From JASGKO01 sp049840595 (GTDB lineage: Bacteria; Verrucomicrobiota; Verrucomicrobiia; Chthoniobacterales; Chthoniobacteraceae): DNA of 64,000 bases. The first letter of the stretch is position 1. Every line of letters starts with the position of its first letter. Location of the stretch: positions 1-64,000 of the forward strand of contig JASGKO010000021.1 in NCBI GenBank assembly GCA_049840595.1. The letters are read 5' to 3'. Positions 17,820 through 27,255 of this stretch are shown here, one piece after another. The position numbers and the translations under genes are program-made. The notes beneath the pieces are model-generated. The model was not told the origin of the DNA. It searched no databases and saw nothing but the letters and a program-made list of their open reading frames with translations.

Positions 17820-18356
17820 CTAGGAAGGCTTGATGTAAACGCCGAGCAGTGGGCGGGAGGAGGGCTTCGGAGAATCGAAGTCGCTCACGAAACCGGTTGG
17901 CGTGCGAATCTCGACATGCCCGGCACCTTTGCCACCGTAAACCAGCACGGCCCCCACGGGAGCCTTGTAAGGATCGGTGACCGAAATTTTCTTGAGGCCC
18001 TGCTGCACCAGATCGCCGCCAGCCTGCTTGGCATAGGCGGTGGTGGGATAGGTATCGAGCACCTGGGCGGCCACCAGCGCGGTCTTCACATAGCGCCAGC
18101 AACTGCGGGTGGAGTGCGCATGAGCCCGGGACTGAGCAATTTGCGCCGCGCGGATCATGCGCGAATCGTAGTGATACTTACTGGCCTGGGGACCGAAATT
18201 GACGCCCCACTTCTGGGTGTAACCCATCGAGTTCTGCGCGTCGAACATCGACTGGGCGAACTGCTTGGAATAATCGATTGCCGAAGCGTGGGTGGCAAAG
18301 CCGAGGATGGCGATGGCGACGAGAGCAAGCTTCTGGAAGGGCAAACGATCAATCAT
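17820..18356 (-). CDS. secreted CHAP/amidase-like protein
   Basis: 178 residues, signal peptide MIDRLPFQKLALVAIAILGFATHASA. The mature part has a conserved cysteine in STRSCWRYVKTALVAAQVL and a histidine in APVGAVLVYGGKGAGHVEIRTPTGFVSDF, with a C-terminal PLLGVYIKPS. The order C ... (G)A(V)LVY...GHVEI is that of CHAP/NlpC-like cysteine amidases, which cut peptidoglycan peptides, so a cell-wall role in the periplasm is likely but inferred. ATG 18356 is taken because the 18 preceding in-frame residues do not fit a signal. Single gene with its own terminator. Confidence 0.65.
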   Translation of the reverse strand: MIDRLPFQKLALVAIAILGFATHASAIDYSKQFAQSMFDAQNSMGYTQKWGVNFGPQASKYHYDSRMIRAAQIAQSRAHAHSTRSCWRYVKTALVAAQVLDTYPTTAYAKQAGGDLVQQGLKKISVTDPYKAPVGAVLVYGGKGAGHVEIRTPTGFVSDFDSPKPSSRPLLGVYIKPS

Positions 18357-18730
18357 GCGGGTAAACGTTAAAAATCGTGCGGAGCGTAACATTGCCATGC
18401 ACATCGTCAATGCATAATCCGTGCCCGGTGGATTTGTAATGTTTCCAACAGAGTAAAAGGCCCTTATAAAAATTTCACTGATGCTTTTTTTCGCATGAAT
18501 TGCCCAGTTTGGGCAGATTCTGGGCAGAAAGTTCCCGGGGGGGGTAGTTCTTTGGGATTACTCTGGAGCGGAGTTCACCACGAGGACACGAAGGGGGAAA
18601 AGGAACGCCTCTGAAGGATCGGGCGGCAAAGTTCCGAACAGGGCCCTCGAGCCGGGTGCTCCCCCGGAAAACAAAAAAGCCGTGCCCGGGTGAGCGGACA
18701 CGGCTTTCAAAAGAGTGGCTTTTCGCCGGA
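18357..18730. other. gene-free spacer
   Basis: The stretch contains an A/T-rich upstream region of the CHAP-like gene (18357-18500), a degenerate CACGAAG repeat copy (TTCACCACGAGGACACGAAG, about 18574-18593) and the sulfite reductase terminator. No gene seen. Confidence 0.6.
18676..18707 (-). terminator. intrinsic terminator after the sulfite reductase gene
   Basis: AAAGCCGTG pairs with CACGGCTTT around a 14-base loop. On the minus strand it runs into TTTTTTGT. Confidence 0.85.
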
Positions 18731-20467
18731 TTACACCGTCGCCGCTTCCTTGGTCCCAACGCTGTGGAAGGTGGCGTCCGCCGGCAGGATCACCCGGTTG
18801 CAGTAATCGCCGAAACCTTCGCCTTCCTCGCGCTCAAGGGCGTAGCGCTTGATGATCGGGGAAACCATCGTCACCGCATCGTCCAGCGTGACGCTCGGGG
18901 CAAAGAGACGGTTGAGGCGGGTGCCGTTGTAGCTCGCGCCGAGGTAGAGAGCGTATTTGTTCGGCGCGCGACCGACAAGGCCGATTTCCGAGGCGTAAGG
19001 ACGGGCGCAACCGTTCGGGCAACCCGTCACGCGCAGGCTGATCGCGTCGTCGCGCAACCCGGCTTCGTCGAGCACGGTCTCGAACTTGGTGAGCAGGCCG
19101 TCCAGGATCCGCTCGCTCTCGGCGAGAGCCAGGCCGCAGGTGGGCAGGGCGACGCAGGAAAGCGCGTTCAGGCGCAGGCCGGAACGGTTGTTCTCCTCGG
19201 TGAGGCCATGCTTCGCGAGGATCGCGTCGATCTTCGGCTTCTGCTCGGCGGTCACGCCGGAGATGGTGAGGTTTTGCGACGGGGTGAGGCGGAAGTCGCC
19301 GGCATGCATCTCGGCGATCTCGCGCAGGGCGGTCTTCATCGCCCAGCCGTCGATGTCCTTGATGCGCCCGCTGAGAATGTGCAGGCCGTAGAACCACGTG
19401 CCATCCACGCACTCGTGCCAACCGTGCGGGTCTTCGATGGTGGTGAACTCAAACGGACGGGCCTCGCCAAAGGTGATGCCGGAACGCTTCTCCACCTCGC
19501 CCTTGAACCACGCGACCCCGCGGTCTTCGATCGTGTATTTCAGGCGGGCGTGCTTGCGGTTGGTGCGGTCGCCGAAATCGCGCTGGGTGGTGAGCACCGC
19601 CTCACCGATCGCATTCACCTGGTCGGGCGCGATGAAGCCGAGCACATCGGCCAGGCGCGGGAAGGTTTCGGCGTTGCCATGGCTCATGCCGAGGCCACCG
19701 CCGACGGTCACATTGTAACCGACCAGTTTGTCGTTCTCGACCACGGCGATGTAGCCGAGGTCCTGGGTAAAGATGTCCACGTCGTTCGACGGCGGGATGG
19801 CGAAGCCGGTCTTGAACTTGCGCGGCAGGTAGGTCTTGCCATACATCGTCTCCGCGTCGTCCTTCTGCTCGCCACCCGCGACGAGTTCCTCGTCGAGCCA
19901 GATCTCGTGGTAGGCGTGCGTCTTCGGCAGCGCGTATTCGCTCCAGCTTTTGGCATGCTCATAGACTTCCTGCAGCACCGCGCTCCGCTCGGGATTCGGC
20001 GGGGCCATCACGTTGCGATTCACGTCACCGCAAGCGGCGATGGAATCGAGCAGCACCTGGTGCATGCGCTGGATGAGCGGCTTCACGTTGCCCTTGAGGA
20101 TGCCGTGGAACTGGAAAGTCTGCCGGGTGGTGAGGCGCAGCGAGGGCGAGGCGACATCGGTCGCGAGCTGGTCGAGCGCGATCCACTGCTGCGGCGTGGC
20201 GCGGCCGCCGGGGAGACGCACGCGGAGCATGAAGGCAAAGGCCTTTTCCTTGCCCGCCTTCTTCAGCGCATTGCGCAGGTCGCGGTCGTCCTGCAGGTAG
20301 AGGCCGTGGAACTTGGTCAACTGACCGTTCTCTTCCGAAATCGCGCCGGTGGAGGTATCCGCCATGTCCTGCGCAATCGTGCCGCGCAGGAGGTGCGATT
20401 GGTCCTTGATGCCTTCGTTGGCGCTCAAGGGTTTGCCATTTTCAGTTGGTTCAGTTGGAGAACTCAT
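18731..20467 (-). CDS. cysI: assimilatory sulfite reductase, hemoprotein subunit
   Basis: 578 residues, the usual length. It reduces sulfite to sulfide with six electrons, using siroheme and a [4Fe-4S] cluster in the cytoplasm. Two ferredoxin-like half domains and two siroheme-binding domains are visible: LPGGRATPQQWIALDQLA, LRLTTRQTFQFHGILKGN, VGGGLGMSHG, FRLTPSQNLTISGV. The cluster cysteines appear as LSCVALPTCGLALAESER (C-x5-C) and VTGCPNGCARPY (C-x3-C). ATG 20467 starts the natural N-terminus MSSPTEPTENGKPLS. No cysJ flavoprotein or other cys gene is adjacent, so the electron donor is not evident. Confidence 0.95.
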   Translation of the reverse strand: MSSPTEPTENGKPLSANEGIKDQSHLLRGTIAQDMADTSTGAISEENGQLTKFHGLYLQDDRDLRNALKKAGKEKAFAFMLRVRLPGGRATPQQWIALDQLATDVASPSLRLTTRQTFQFHGILKGNVKPLIQRMHQVLLDSIAACGDVNRNVMAPPNPERSAVLQEVYEHAKSWSEYALPKTHAYHEIWLDEELVAGGEQKDDAETMYGKTYLPRKFKTGFAIPPSNDVDIFTQDLGYIAVVENDKLVGYNVTVGGGLGMSHGNAETFPRLADVLGFIAPDQVNAIGEAVLTTQRDFGDRTNRKHARLKYTIEDRGVAWFKGEVEKRSGITFGEARPFEFTTIEDPHGWHECVDGTWFYGLHILSGRIKDIDGWAMKTALREIAEMHAGDFRLTPSQNLTISGVTAEQKPKIDAILAKHGLTEENNRSGLRLNALSCVALPTCGLALAESERILDGLLTKFETVLDEAGLRDDAISLRVTGCPNGCARPYASEIGLVGRAPNKYALYLGASYNGTRLNRLFAPSVTLDDAVTMVSPIIKRYALEREEGEGFGDYCNRVILPADATFHSVGTKEAATV

Positions 20468-20845
20468 CTCAATTAAGGTCGGGTGTTGGTGGGTTGGTGG
20501 TGGTCGCAGCTTTACGGAAGCCGGCTTCAAACAAAGACCCGCATTACACAGACTGCAGCATGCAAGGAAGCATCAGAACGCTCCCACGCCAAGCGAGGAA
20601 TTTGCGGACCGGCCCCGAAAGTTCGTCATAAATACTGGAAACAGGCACGTGGACTGTCGCGAGGGGAGCTTTTGGAAAAGGCAATTTAACCGCGGATTTC
20701 GCGGATGAACGCGGATGGCCGAATCTTCATCCGTACCCATCCGTGTCATCCGCGGTTAAAAAAATCCAGGCAGAAAAGTGCGTCGGGATTGAGGGGGAAA
20801 TTCAGCGTCGGAATGCGTTTCGAGTAAACGCCATTTCCAGAGAGA
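20468..20845. other. gene-free spacer between cysI and tRNA-His
   Basis: Upstream region of cysI. I looked for a recognisable riboswitch and did not find one. The only structured element is the hairpin repeat at 20687-20760. Confidence 0.5.
20687..20760. repeat. inverted spacer repeat (TTAACCGCGGAT family)
   Basis: TTTAACCGCGGATTTCGCGG at about 20686 and the inverted GTGTCATCCGCGGTTAAA ending at 20760 form a long imperfect hairpin. The same family lies inside 7459-7533 and is degenerate near 29886. Confidence 0.8.
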
Positions 20846-20921
20846 TGGGGTAACCGACGGGACTCGAACCCGCAACAGCCAGAATCACAATCTGGAGCTC
20901 TACCATTGAGCTACGGCTACC
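20846..20921 (-). tRNA. tRNA-His (anticodon GTG)
   Basis: A full cloverleaf on the minus strand: acceptor GTAGCCG/CGGTTAC, D-arm GCTCAATGGTAGAGC, anticodon arm CCAGATTGTGATTCTGG, T-arm GCGGGTTCGAGTCCCGT, encoded CCA. The extra G at position -1 facing C73 is the identity mark of tRNA-His and confirms the call. Confidence 0.97.
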
Positions 20922-20989
20922 ATCAAGGGCGGGAAAAGTAGCAAAGATTTTCGTTTTGCCAACTGGGAATTTTCAGAAGTATAGAAATT

Positions 20990-21868
20990 TTAATCCTCTG
21001 GTGAGGCCAGATATTCACCATCTTGAGGAAGGTCACGAAGCTCTGCTGCACTTGTAAATTTAAGAATTCGACTTGCGTCTTTCAGCCCCTTATGGACTTC
21101 GCGGATATCTTCTTGGGCAGGCAGCTTTTCAGGACGCTGTCCGCTAATTTGATGCATGGTTTCACGAACCATTTTCCCAACTTTTTCAGCGGTATTCTCC
21201 AATGCATTTTGCCCGCGAATATGTTCATGCCGAATTTTTGCCTCAGTTTGAGTCAGCCTAAATAAATTCGCCGCCAGTTCATCTTTTCCCATGAAATCCA
21301 AAGGGGATCTTCGCTTTGGGATTGCTTTTCGTTGTCTCAACTCAGACAAATTCAGATTGTAGAGCCCACGGTAACCAGCATTTTGAAATAATGCGTAATC
21401 GGTCACCCCGGCCTTTTGGGCAGTCGACGAAAGAGTTTTTTCGTGGTCGCTCAGCTCATTTCGAATCAAAACCCGTTCGATTTGCTCACAATCATCAATA
21501 TATCGCTGACACTCTTCATTAAATCTCGCAAAGTAGGCTTGCGCTTCTGCTACGCGTCTCTTGCGAGTATCAGAATTCATCGCGGCAAGGTAACAAGCAA
21601 ACCGCGTAAGCCGAATATCTTGCTGTGTTTTTCCATTACCAAGAGGAACTTCCTCCTGTTGAAAATGATCCGTAACCGTGATATTCAACGATATCAGAAC
21701 ATTTTGAGCCTTGTTTAGTGCAAGCTTGAATGCATCGAAGCTTTTATACCCTAGATAGCCAGCAAAGGCGCGAGCTGACCATGTTGTGTAACCATTAGGG
21801 CGACCATGTTGCTCAAACAAGGGTAGTTCGCCTTCAAAGACATTGGGCAGAGATGAATCATCAGGCAT
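20990..21868 (-). CDS. DinD-like DNA-damage-inducible protein (BRO-N-like domain)
   Basis: 292 residues that follow the DinD pattern: ...FEQHGRPNGYTTWSARAFAGYLGYKSFDAFKLALNKAQ, ITVTDHFQQEEVPLGNGKTQQDIRLTRFACYLAAMNSD, EAQAYFARFNEECQRYI, YRGLYNLNLSELRQRKAIP, PLDFMGKDELAANLFRLTQTEAKIR. The N-terminal part is the BRO-N-like fold seen in phage antirepressors and DinD. E. coli DinD is SOS-induced and inhibits RecA filaments. Here it lies 129 bases downstream of a reverse transcriptase gene on the same strand, and both are visibly richer in A+T than their surroundings. A shared role with the RT is inferred from position only. ATG 21868 fits the family start. Confidence 0.85.
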   Translation of the reverse strand: MPDDSSLPNVFEGELPLFEQHGRPNGYTTWSARAFAGYLGYKSFDAFKLALNKAQNVLISLNITVTDHFQQEEVPLGNGKTQQDIRLTRFACYLAAMNSDTRKRRVAEAQAYFARFNEECQRYIDDCEQIERVLIRNELSDHEKTLSSTAQKAGVTDYALFQNAGYRGLYNLNLSELRQRKAIPKRRSPLDFMGKDELAANLFRLTQTEAKIRHEHIRGQNALENTAEKVGKMVRETMHQISGQRPEKLPAQEDIREVHKGLKDASRILKFTSAAELRDLPQDGEYLASPED

Positions 21869-21997
21869 GGCAGTGAATGCTTACACATTTGAACGCGTTC
21901 GTCATCAAGAATCAATTACCAGGGGGCTCAGCTGGCAATCAGGACGCATTTACACATTCTGTAAACCTTTGTTTTACAATGAGTGATCAAATGAAAT

Positions 21998-23952
21998 CTA
22001 CATGCCAGATCCTTTCGAACCCTTTAGCCCGGAAATGCCACATGCTTTTAACTGAGCCTGAAGGCTAAAAGGCTTTCCATAATGAGAAAGTGCCTTAGCT
22101 CTTTTGGTTTCGCAACCATTAGGAGAAGCAATCATTTTGATTCTTCGCCACAACCGCAACATTTGTCTTTCTCGGTGGCGATCCAGCCTTTTCAAATGAT
22201 GCGCAGGAAATCGTTTTCCGTGCAATCCTTTGAACCCTGAAGCCCAACAAGCAGGGCGAGGCCCATCAATGAACTCCGTTAGACTAACCCGGCCAACGGA
22301 CAATGCCAACAATTTCATTCTAAAACGATGCCTAATCTCGTTTTTATTCTTTCGCAATTCATCTGAAAGTCGTTGCATCTGGTTTTCGGATCGCCCAGAT
22401 GGATAGAGAACACGCAACATCTGATCCGTTGTACTGACGAGTTTCTGAATATGTTTTTGGATAGATTTGGGTCGGATTCTCACAACGCCATCATACCTGA
22501 TTTGATATCCCACAAATTGTATCCAAGGCACTCCAGCATGTCGGCTTTTATGGCTCCATAAATAAGGCTTACGCGACTTCCCCTGCCAAAAATCAACCGA
22601 GTATTGAATTACTGCCTTTGCTCGATGGTATGGAAGTTTCAATCTCAATAAAGCCCTTCGATAATCAGAAAATGCTTGTGAACAAGCTGATCGGGTAGGG
22701 GCTACGACAATCATGTCATCACAATAGCGGAGATATGTTAATGTAGGGGCTGCCTGTTGGTGGTGAAGAACAGAATCGTCTGCAGAGTGAAGAACAACGT
22801 TTGCTATGACACACGATAATGCCCCCCCTTGAGGAACACCTATTTCGTTAATTTCGGCGTTACCATGTAGCCGTTTTAGGGCACGCCTAGGCCATTTAAA
22901 AACTCCTTTTTCGTCATGCTGCCGAAGTTCTTTTGTTGCAAAATCAAGGACATCTCTCTCAAAAGAATAGCATTTAAGATAAGCTTTGAAAACCCGCAGT
23001 GCATCTTCGTCGATATCAGTTACTGCTGTTTTTTAAAGAGACTTTGCAATGAATCTAAAGCTACTTGATGCGACACACAATCGTAAAACCCTCGTATATC
23101 ACATTCAGCGACCCATTGCGTACCTCTTGGATTACGTCTTCTAGTTGTTAAAAGCTTAGAAAGTGCATCGTGAATACTTGGCGGTGCCCCTCCATCATGC
23201 GCTAGACGAAAAGCAAGGCAACAAGGTTCCAATGCAGTATCCACGTTAATGCGGAAATACTTAGCGGTAAGTGAATCAATGATTTTGTCATCTAATTCAA
23301 ATTGCCCAATGGGACGGTATTCATGTTTTCGCACTTCCTTTGGCTCCGCAATGATGCGTGGTGATGAGAAGGCGAAATTTTGCTCAAATACGCGGTTACG
23401 AATTAGCTCGGCTCTTTGTCGGAGTCGAATTGACCAACTCGGCTCAGGTTGAGCTAACCTTAAATTTCGAACAGCCCCCCATAAAGCAGTTTGATTGCTC
23501 GATTCAGCAGTTAAATTTGAACGACGACGCGGACGAAATTTGTTCCACAGCCGCCTAGGCGGAAAAAGAGCATTAATTTCTGAAGTTGTAGGAGAAGGTG
23601 CTCCAGTACTTATTCGAAACCAGAAAAGCTTCTCGTTTGCACGAGAAGCCACCCGAATCCTTTCTTTACTCAGTTCACGCTCGATAGCATCTACAGAAAG
23701 AAACTCTCTAAAGGATTTCAGCATAGAAAACGTACAGGCGTGCCGTGGATGGTATGCCGCGCGGAATTCCGCTCGTAAAACCGATTTACTTGGAAGATCG
23801 GTTCTTAACTGACGGGAGTTTTGCCATAAAGAGTTTTCTCTTTCCGACAAATTGACTACCTCAAGTCCGTCACTATTGAGCATCCCAAAGGTGCTCGACA
23901 CGACGACGCCTGCACACTCAAGAGGTTCTTCTACATCGGGCCTTTTTGACAA
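21998..23952 (-). CDS. reverse transcriptase (group II-like/UG-type), one frame break in an A-run
   Basis: About 651 residues in two frames. Residues 1 to about 195 have no recognised domain (basic, RPRRRSNLTAESS). The RT core then follows: YRPIGQFELDDKIIDSLTAKYF; block A WVAECDIRGFYDCVSHQ with the first catalytic Asp; block B NEIGVPQGGALSCVIANVVL; block C TYLRYCDDMIVV, where YCDD takes the place of the usual YADD; block D LLRLKLPYHRAKAVI; block E PWIQFVGYQIRYDGVVRIRP. The C-terminus has WASGFKGLHGKRFP and HLKRLDRHRERQMLRL. Frames meet at AAAAAACAGCAG near 23027, where one A missing or two extra restores ...SLFKKTAVTDIDEDAL. There is no maturase/HNH tail and no intron boundary, so it is not an ordinary group II intron ORF. 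The TTG start at 23952 is uncertain; ATG 23883 is an alternative. Confidence 0.85.
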
Positions 23953-24177
23953 GCAAAATCTCTACAATTATTGATCAAAAAGTTAAAATTGGCGCATCTT
24001 TAGTAAACTTTTCGTTGGCGATTTGTTTTATACACTTTTGCGTTATTGAACTCACAGACATTTTTCATTGCAGCCCGCGGCGGCGGATGCAACCCTGTAA
24101 ACTCGGAACTTTTCCTGCTCCCACGGGTTGAGTTCAGTTACTGCCCCAAGCAGTTCACCAACCTAATCACTCTCGTA
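23953..24177. other. A+T-rich spacer upstream of the RT gene
   Basis: 225 bases between the divergent RT and lyase genes. No ORF of note. It would hold the RT promoter and could hold a small RNA, but I see no convincing fold by eye. Confidence 0.4.
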
Positions 24178-25447
24178 ATGACCCCAAACTCTCTCCTGCG
24201 TTCTCTCGCCGTCCTCTCGCTGGCCACTTGCCTCGTTCCCAGCTTGAGCTGGGCGGCGGATGCGTCTCCCACGCCAGCCAAATCCACTCCGATTCCCGAT
24301 GAATTTAAGGATCAGGATACGGGGGCGCGGATGCTGCATCTTTCTAAGCTGCCCAATGACGCCTCGGGGGTGATTTATTTCACCCAGCCGGATTCGACGC
24401 CGGACAGCCGTTATACGCTGGTGCGGTATCTGGATATCCCGGCCAGGGCACACGGCGGGGTACATGTATCGCTACGACTTCAAGACCGGCGAGCTGGTGA
24501 AGCTGACCGACAAGGTCACCAAGAACCAGTGGCTGGTGCCGAAATCGGGCAACCTCTACTACACGAGTGACAATGATCGCGCGTTTTACGTGACGAATAT
24601 TTACACCCTGAAGACCCGCAAGGTGGCGGATGCGCTGCCCGGGACCACGCTGGCCAGCGGCGTGACGGTGAATGCCGATGAAACGGTCGTGCTCGCCACC
24701 GGCAATCTGGCGGACGAACACAAGGGCGAGAAAATCATCACCACCGCGCCGAACCAGGGATCGACGTTCACCAACGCTTTCGCGAAGCATGATACCAACC
24801 TGATCTTCGCGGCCGAGATCAAGACCGGCAAGGTGACGGAACTGCACCGGATCAATACCTGGCTCGGCCATCCGCAATTCTCACCGACCGATCCGAACCT
24901 GGTCATGTATTGCCATGAAGGTCCCTGGCAACTGGTGGATCGCATGTGGTTGATGAAGCTCGACGACGTCAAGAATCCCAAGACGGTGATGGTCCGCATC
25001 GAGAAGGATGAGATCGGCGGCCATGAGTTCTGGTCCACCGACGGCTCGACTGTCTGGTATGATCACAATTTCCGCGGCAAAGAAGGGGCCCATGCGGGCA
25101 AACACGTCCTCCAGGGCAAGAATGTGAAGACGGGCGAGCTGACGGAGTATCCGATTCTGCCCGAGTTTGGCTCGATCCATTACGTGAACTCGCCGGATGG
25201 GAAATTCTTCGTTTGCGATGGGGGCACCCGCAAGGACCCGTCCACCCAGGCGATGTACATTCTCGTGCCCAAGGACGGCCAGTTGGAGGCGATCAAGCTC
25301 TGCAACATGGCGAAGAACGATTACAAGGCCGCCGAGCCGAATCCGCACCTGACGGCGGATCAGCATTGGGTGACCTTTACCGCGACTTTCAACGGCACGC
25401 CGCAGGCCTATGCGGTGGAGATGCCCAAGGAGTTCTGGCGGAAGTAA
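24178..25447 (+). CDS. oligogalacturonate lyase-like protein, PL22, exported (one frame break)
   Basis: About 422 residues. Signal peptide MTPNSLLRSLAVLSLATCLVPSLSWAA, then a beta-propeller of TolB-like blades. The PL22 hallmarks are WLGHPQFSPTDPNLVMYCHEGPWQLVDRMWL and GGHEFWSTDGSTVWYDHNFRG, which include the histidines that hold the metal/catalytic centre in oligogalacturonate lyases, and a closing HLTADQHWVTFTATFNGT. These enzymes split di- and oligo-galacturonates by beta-elimination. Frames join at about 24445-24460, where one extra base is present, and the length is 3n+1. Known Ogl enzymes are cytoplasmic, so the signal peptide is a variation. It heads a pectin module with the GH43 and CE12 genes. 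Confidence 0.85.
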
Positions 25448-25632
25448 TTTCACCGCCGAGACGCGGAGCCGCAGAAAGGGAAGGGCCAGCGAAAGATTCG
25501 GAAAGATACGAAAAAAGGCTTTCGATTTATTATCTTTCTCCAAAAAGCGACCGCTGGCTTCTGATCATTTTCGCGTCTTTCGCTGGCCAGATAGTCCCCC
25601 CTGTTTGAAGGGGCGCATCTTTCGTTTTCTGC

Positions 25633-27117
25633 TTATTTTCCGGCGACTCCAAACGGCGTGAACTGGACGATGCCGGGGGTGATGCCTTTGGGCCAGCCGG
25701 TGACGACGAGGCGGATCTTGTCGCCGGAAACGGGCGGGCATTCGCGGTAGTCGATGAGCAGGTCGGTTTCGTTGTGGGTCTGGTCCACGACCGTGGTCCA
25801 CTGGCCGGGGGCGGTCTCGACGTCCACATGGTAACGGAATGGGCCGGGGTTGACGCCTTTGTTCGTATTGAGGCCGATGTCGCGCCAGATCACGCGGACG
25901 GCGTGGAGGGTGGACTTGGCGATGAGAGAAAGCGTGAGGGTGGGCGTGGCATCCTGGCCATCGGGCTGCCACCAGGTGCGCAGGCTGTCATCCACGGCGA
26001 AACGACCGGGAAGATTCGGCGCGGAACTGGAGACCTCGACGTGCAGCGAGTCGTTGAGCGGCACCCATCCCGTCGCGAAAGGAGCCCCCTGCGGAGGGTG
26101 ACCGGAAACCCATTGCGGGAAAGACGTAACCTCGGGCACCCAGAGCTCGCCCTGGGAATCGATCTCCGCGCGGTCCATGCCGATCCGGCGCTCGAAGCCG
26201 TGCGCCACGCTCGCGCGGACGGTGTAAACGCACCAGATCTGCCCATCGGGGTCCTGGTAAAATGAACCGTGACCAGTGCCGGTGATGAGTCCATCGGTCT
26301 GGCGCACGATGGGGTTTTTCTGCTGCGGCGTGAAGGGGCCCAGCGGCGAACGACCGGTATAGCAGCCGATGGCGTAGGTCTTGTTCTCGGTGCCGGCGGC
26401 GGAATAGGTGAGGTAATAGGTATCGCCGTGGCGGAACATCCAGGCACCTTCCATCCAGGTGACGGCACGGTTTTGGTTCCACTCGCCAAGCGCTTCCCAG
26501 GGAAATTTCGTGGTGTCCGGAGCGAGCAGCTTCCGCGGCTGGCCGATCAGTTTGGTCGGCGCTTTCGCGTCGAGTTCCACGCCCCAGATGCCATTGGTCG
26601 CCGTGCAGCCCCAGTAATAATAGAGCCGCCCATCCTGATCGGAAAAAAGCGCCGGGTCCACCGGCGGGGGAATGTCGGGCCTGCTGGGCAGGGCGATCTT
26701 GCCCAGCGGCTTGAACGGTCCGAGCGGGGAATCCGCCACGTAGAGCGCGGAATCGGAGGCGACGAGCAGGAACTGGTTGCCATGCCGCTCGACGGTGGGC
26801 GCATAGCCGAGGTCGCGATAACCCTCTTTTTGCCCCTCAATGGAAATGGGAGTGTGCTGCCAGGTCGCCCCGTGATCCTTGCTCACCCAGGCCATGTCGC
26901 ACGAAGGGTAAAGATACCACCCGCCTTCGTGGACCATCATGGTGGGATCGGCCAGCTCGCGGTATTGCTCCTTGTGGCCGAGCAACCAGAGCGGCGACTG
27001 GTCAAGCGGGTCGCCATTGGTGACCGACCGGGCAAACCGGCCCACGGGGTAGTCCGGCAGGGGCAGGGGATTGCACCAGGTGGAGGGAGCGACAAGCAGA
27101 AGACCGAGCAGGGACAT
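25633..27117 (-). CDS. glycoside hydrolase family 43 with C-terminal discoidin-like domain
   Basis: 494 residues with a short signal-like start (MSLLGLLLVAPSTWC). The five-bladed GH43 propeller shows the catalytic base region YRELADPTMMVHEGGWYLYPS, the second Asp in PPVDPALFSDQDGRLYYYWG, and the acid Glu in VTWMEGAWMFRHGDTYYLTYS, followed by TGTGHGSFYQDPDG. From about residue 345 a beta-sandwich (PGRFAVDDSLRTWWQPDGQDATPTLTLSL ... VRVIWRDIGLN ... VTGWPKGITPGIVQF) resembles F5/8-type carbohydrate-binding modules. It probably trims arabinose or xylose side chains; the exact linkage cannot be read. It is convergent with the lyase and divergent from the esterase. Confidence 0.9.
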   Translation of the reverse strand: MSLLGLLLVAPSTWCNPLPLPDYPVGRFARSVTNGDPLDQSPLWLLGHKEQYRELADPTMMVHEGGWYLYPSCDMAWVSKDHGATWQHTPISIEGQKEGYRDLGYAPTVERHGNQFLLVASDSALYVADSPLGPFKPLGKIALPSRPDIPPPVDPALFSDQDGRLYYYWGCTATNGIWGVELDAKAPTKLIGQPRKLLAPDTTKFPWEALGEWNQNRAVTWMEGAWMFRHGDTYYLTYSAAGTENKTYAIGCYTGRSPLGPFTPQQKNPIVRQTDGLITGTGHGSFYQDPDGQIWCVYTVRASVAHGFERRIGMDRAEIDSQGELWVPEVTSFPQWVSGHPPQGAPFATGWVPLNDSLHVEVSSSAPNLPGRFAVDDSLRTWWQPDGQDATPTLTLSLIAKSTLHAVRVIWRDIGLNTNKGVNPGPFRYHVDVETAPGQWTTVVDQTHNETDLLIDYRECPPVSGDKIRLVVTGWPKGITPGIVQFTPFGVAGK

Positions 27118-27255
27118 GGGTTAAGGAGGTAAGGGTGAATCGTTCGGCGTGTAAATTACGGGATTAGCTAAAGCGATTAAGTCGGCCGCGCTGCCGCGCT
27201 GCAATGAGACTTGCAACCAACGAGTCACTATAGCGTTATACTTCCTACACATCCC

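Noticed and set aside
21998..23952. Retron, diversity-generating retroelement or group II intron
   Set aside because: No msr/msd-like inverted sequence is evident. Block B is GVPQGG and not the SQ-type of DGR enzymes, with no template/variable repeat pair seen. There is no maturase HNH end and no intron domain V seen.
20846..24170. Island integrated at the 3' end of tRNA-His
   Set aside because: The tRNA 3' end points away from the RT/DinD island, and I found no integrase or direct repeat of the tRNA end at the other side.
27120..27145. TAAGGAGGTAAGG as a ribosome-binding site
   Set aside because: It is on the plus strand with no start codon at a fitting distance; the adjacent GH43 gene is on the minus strand, where the same bases read like an anti-Shine-Dalgarno. 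Coincidence is likely.
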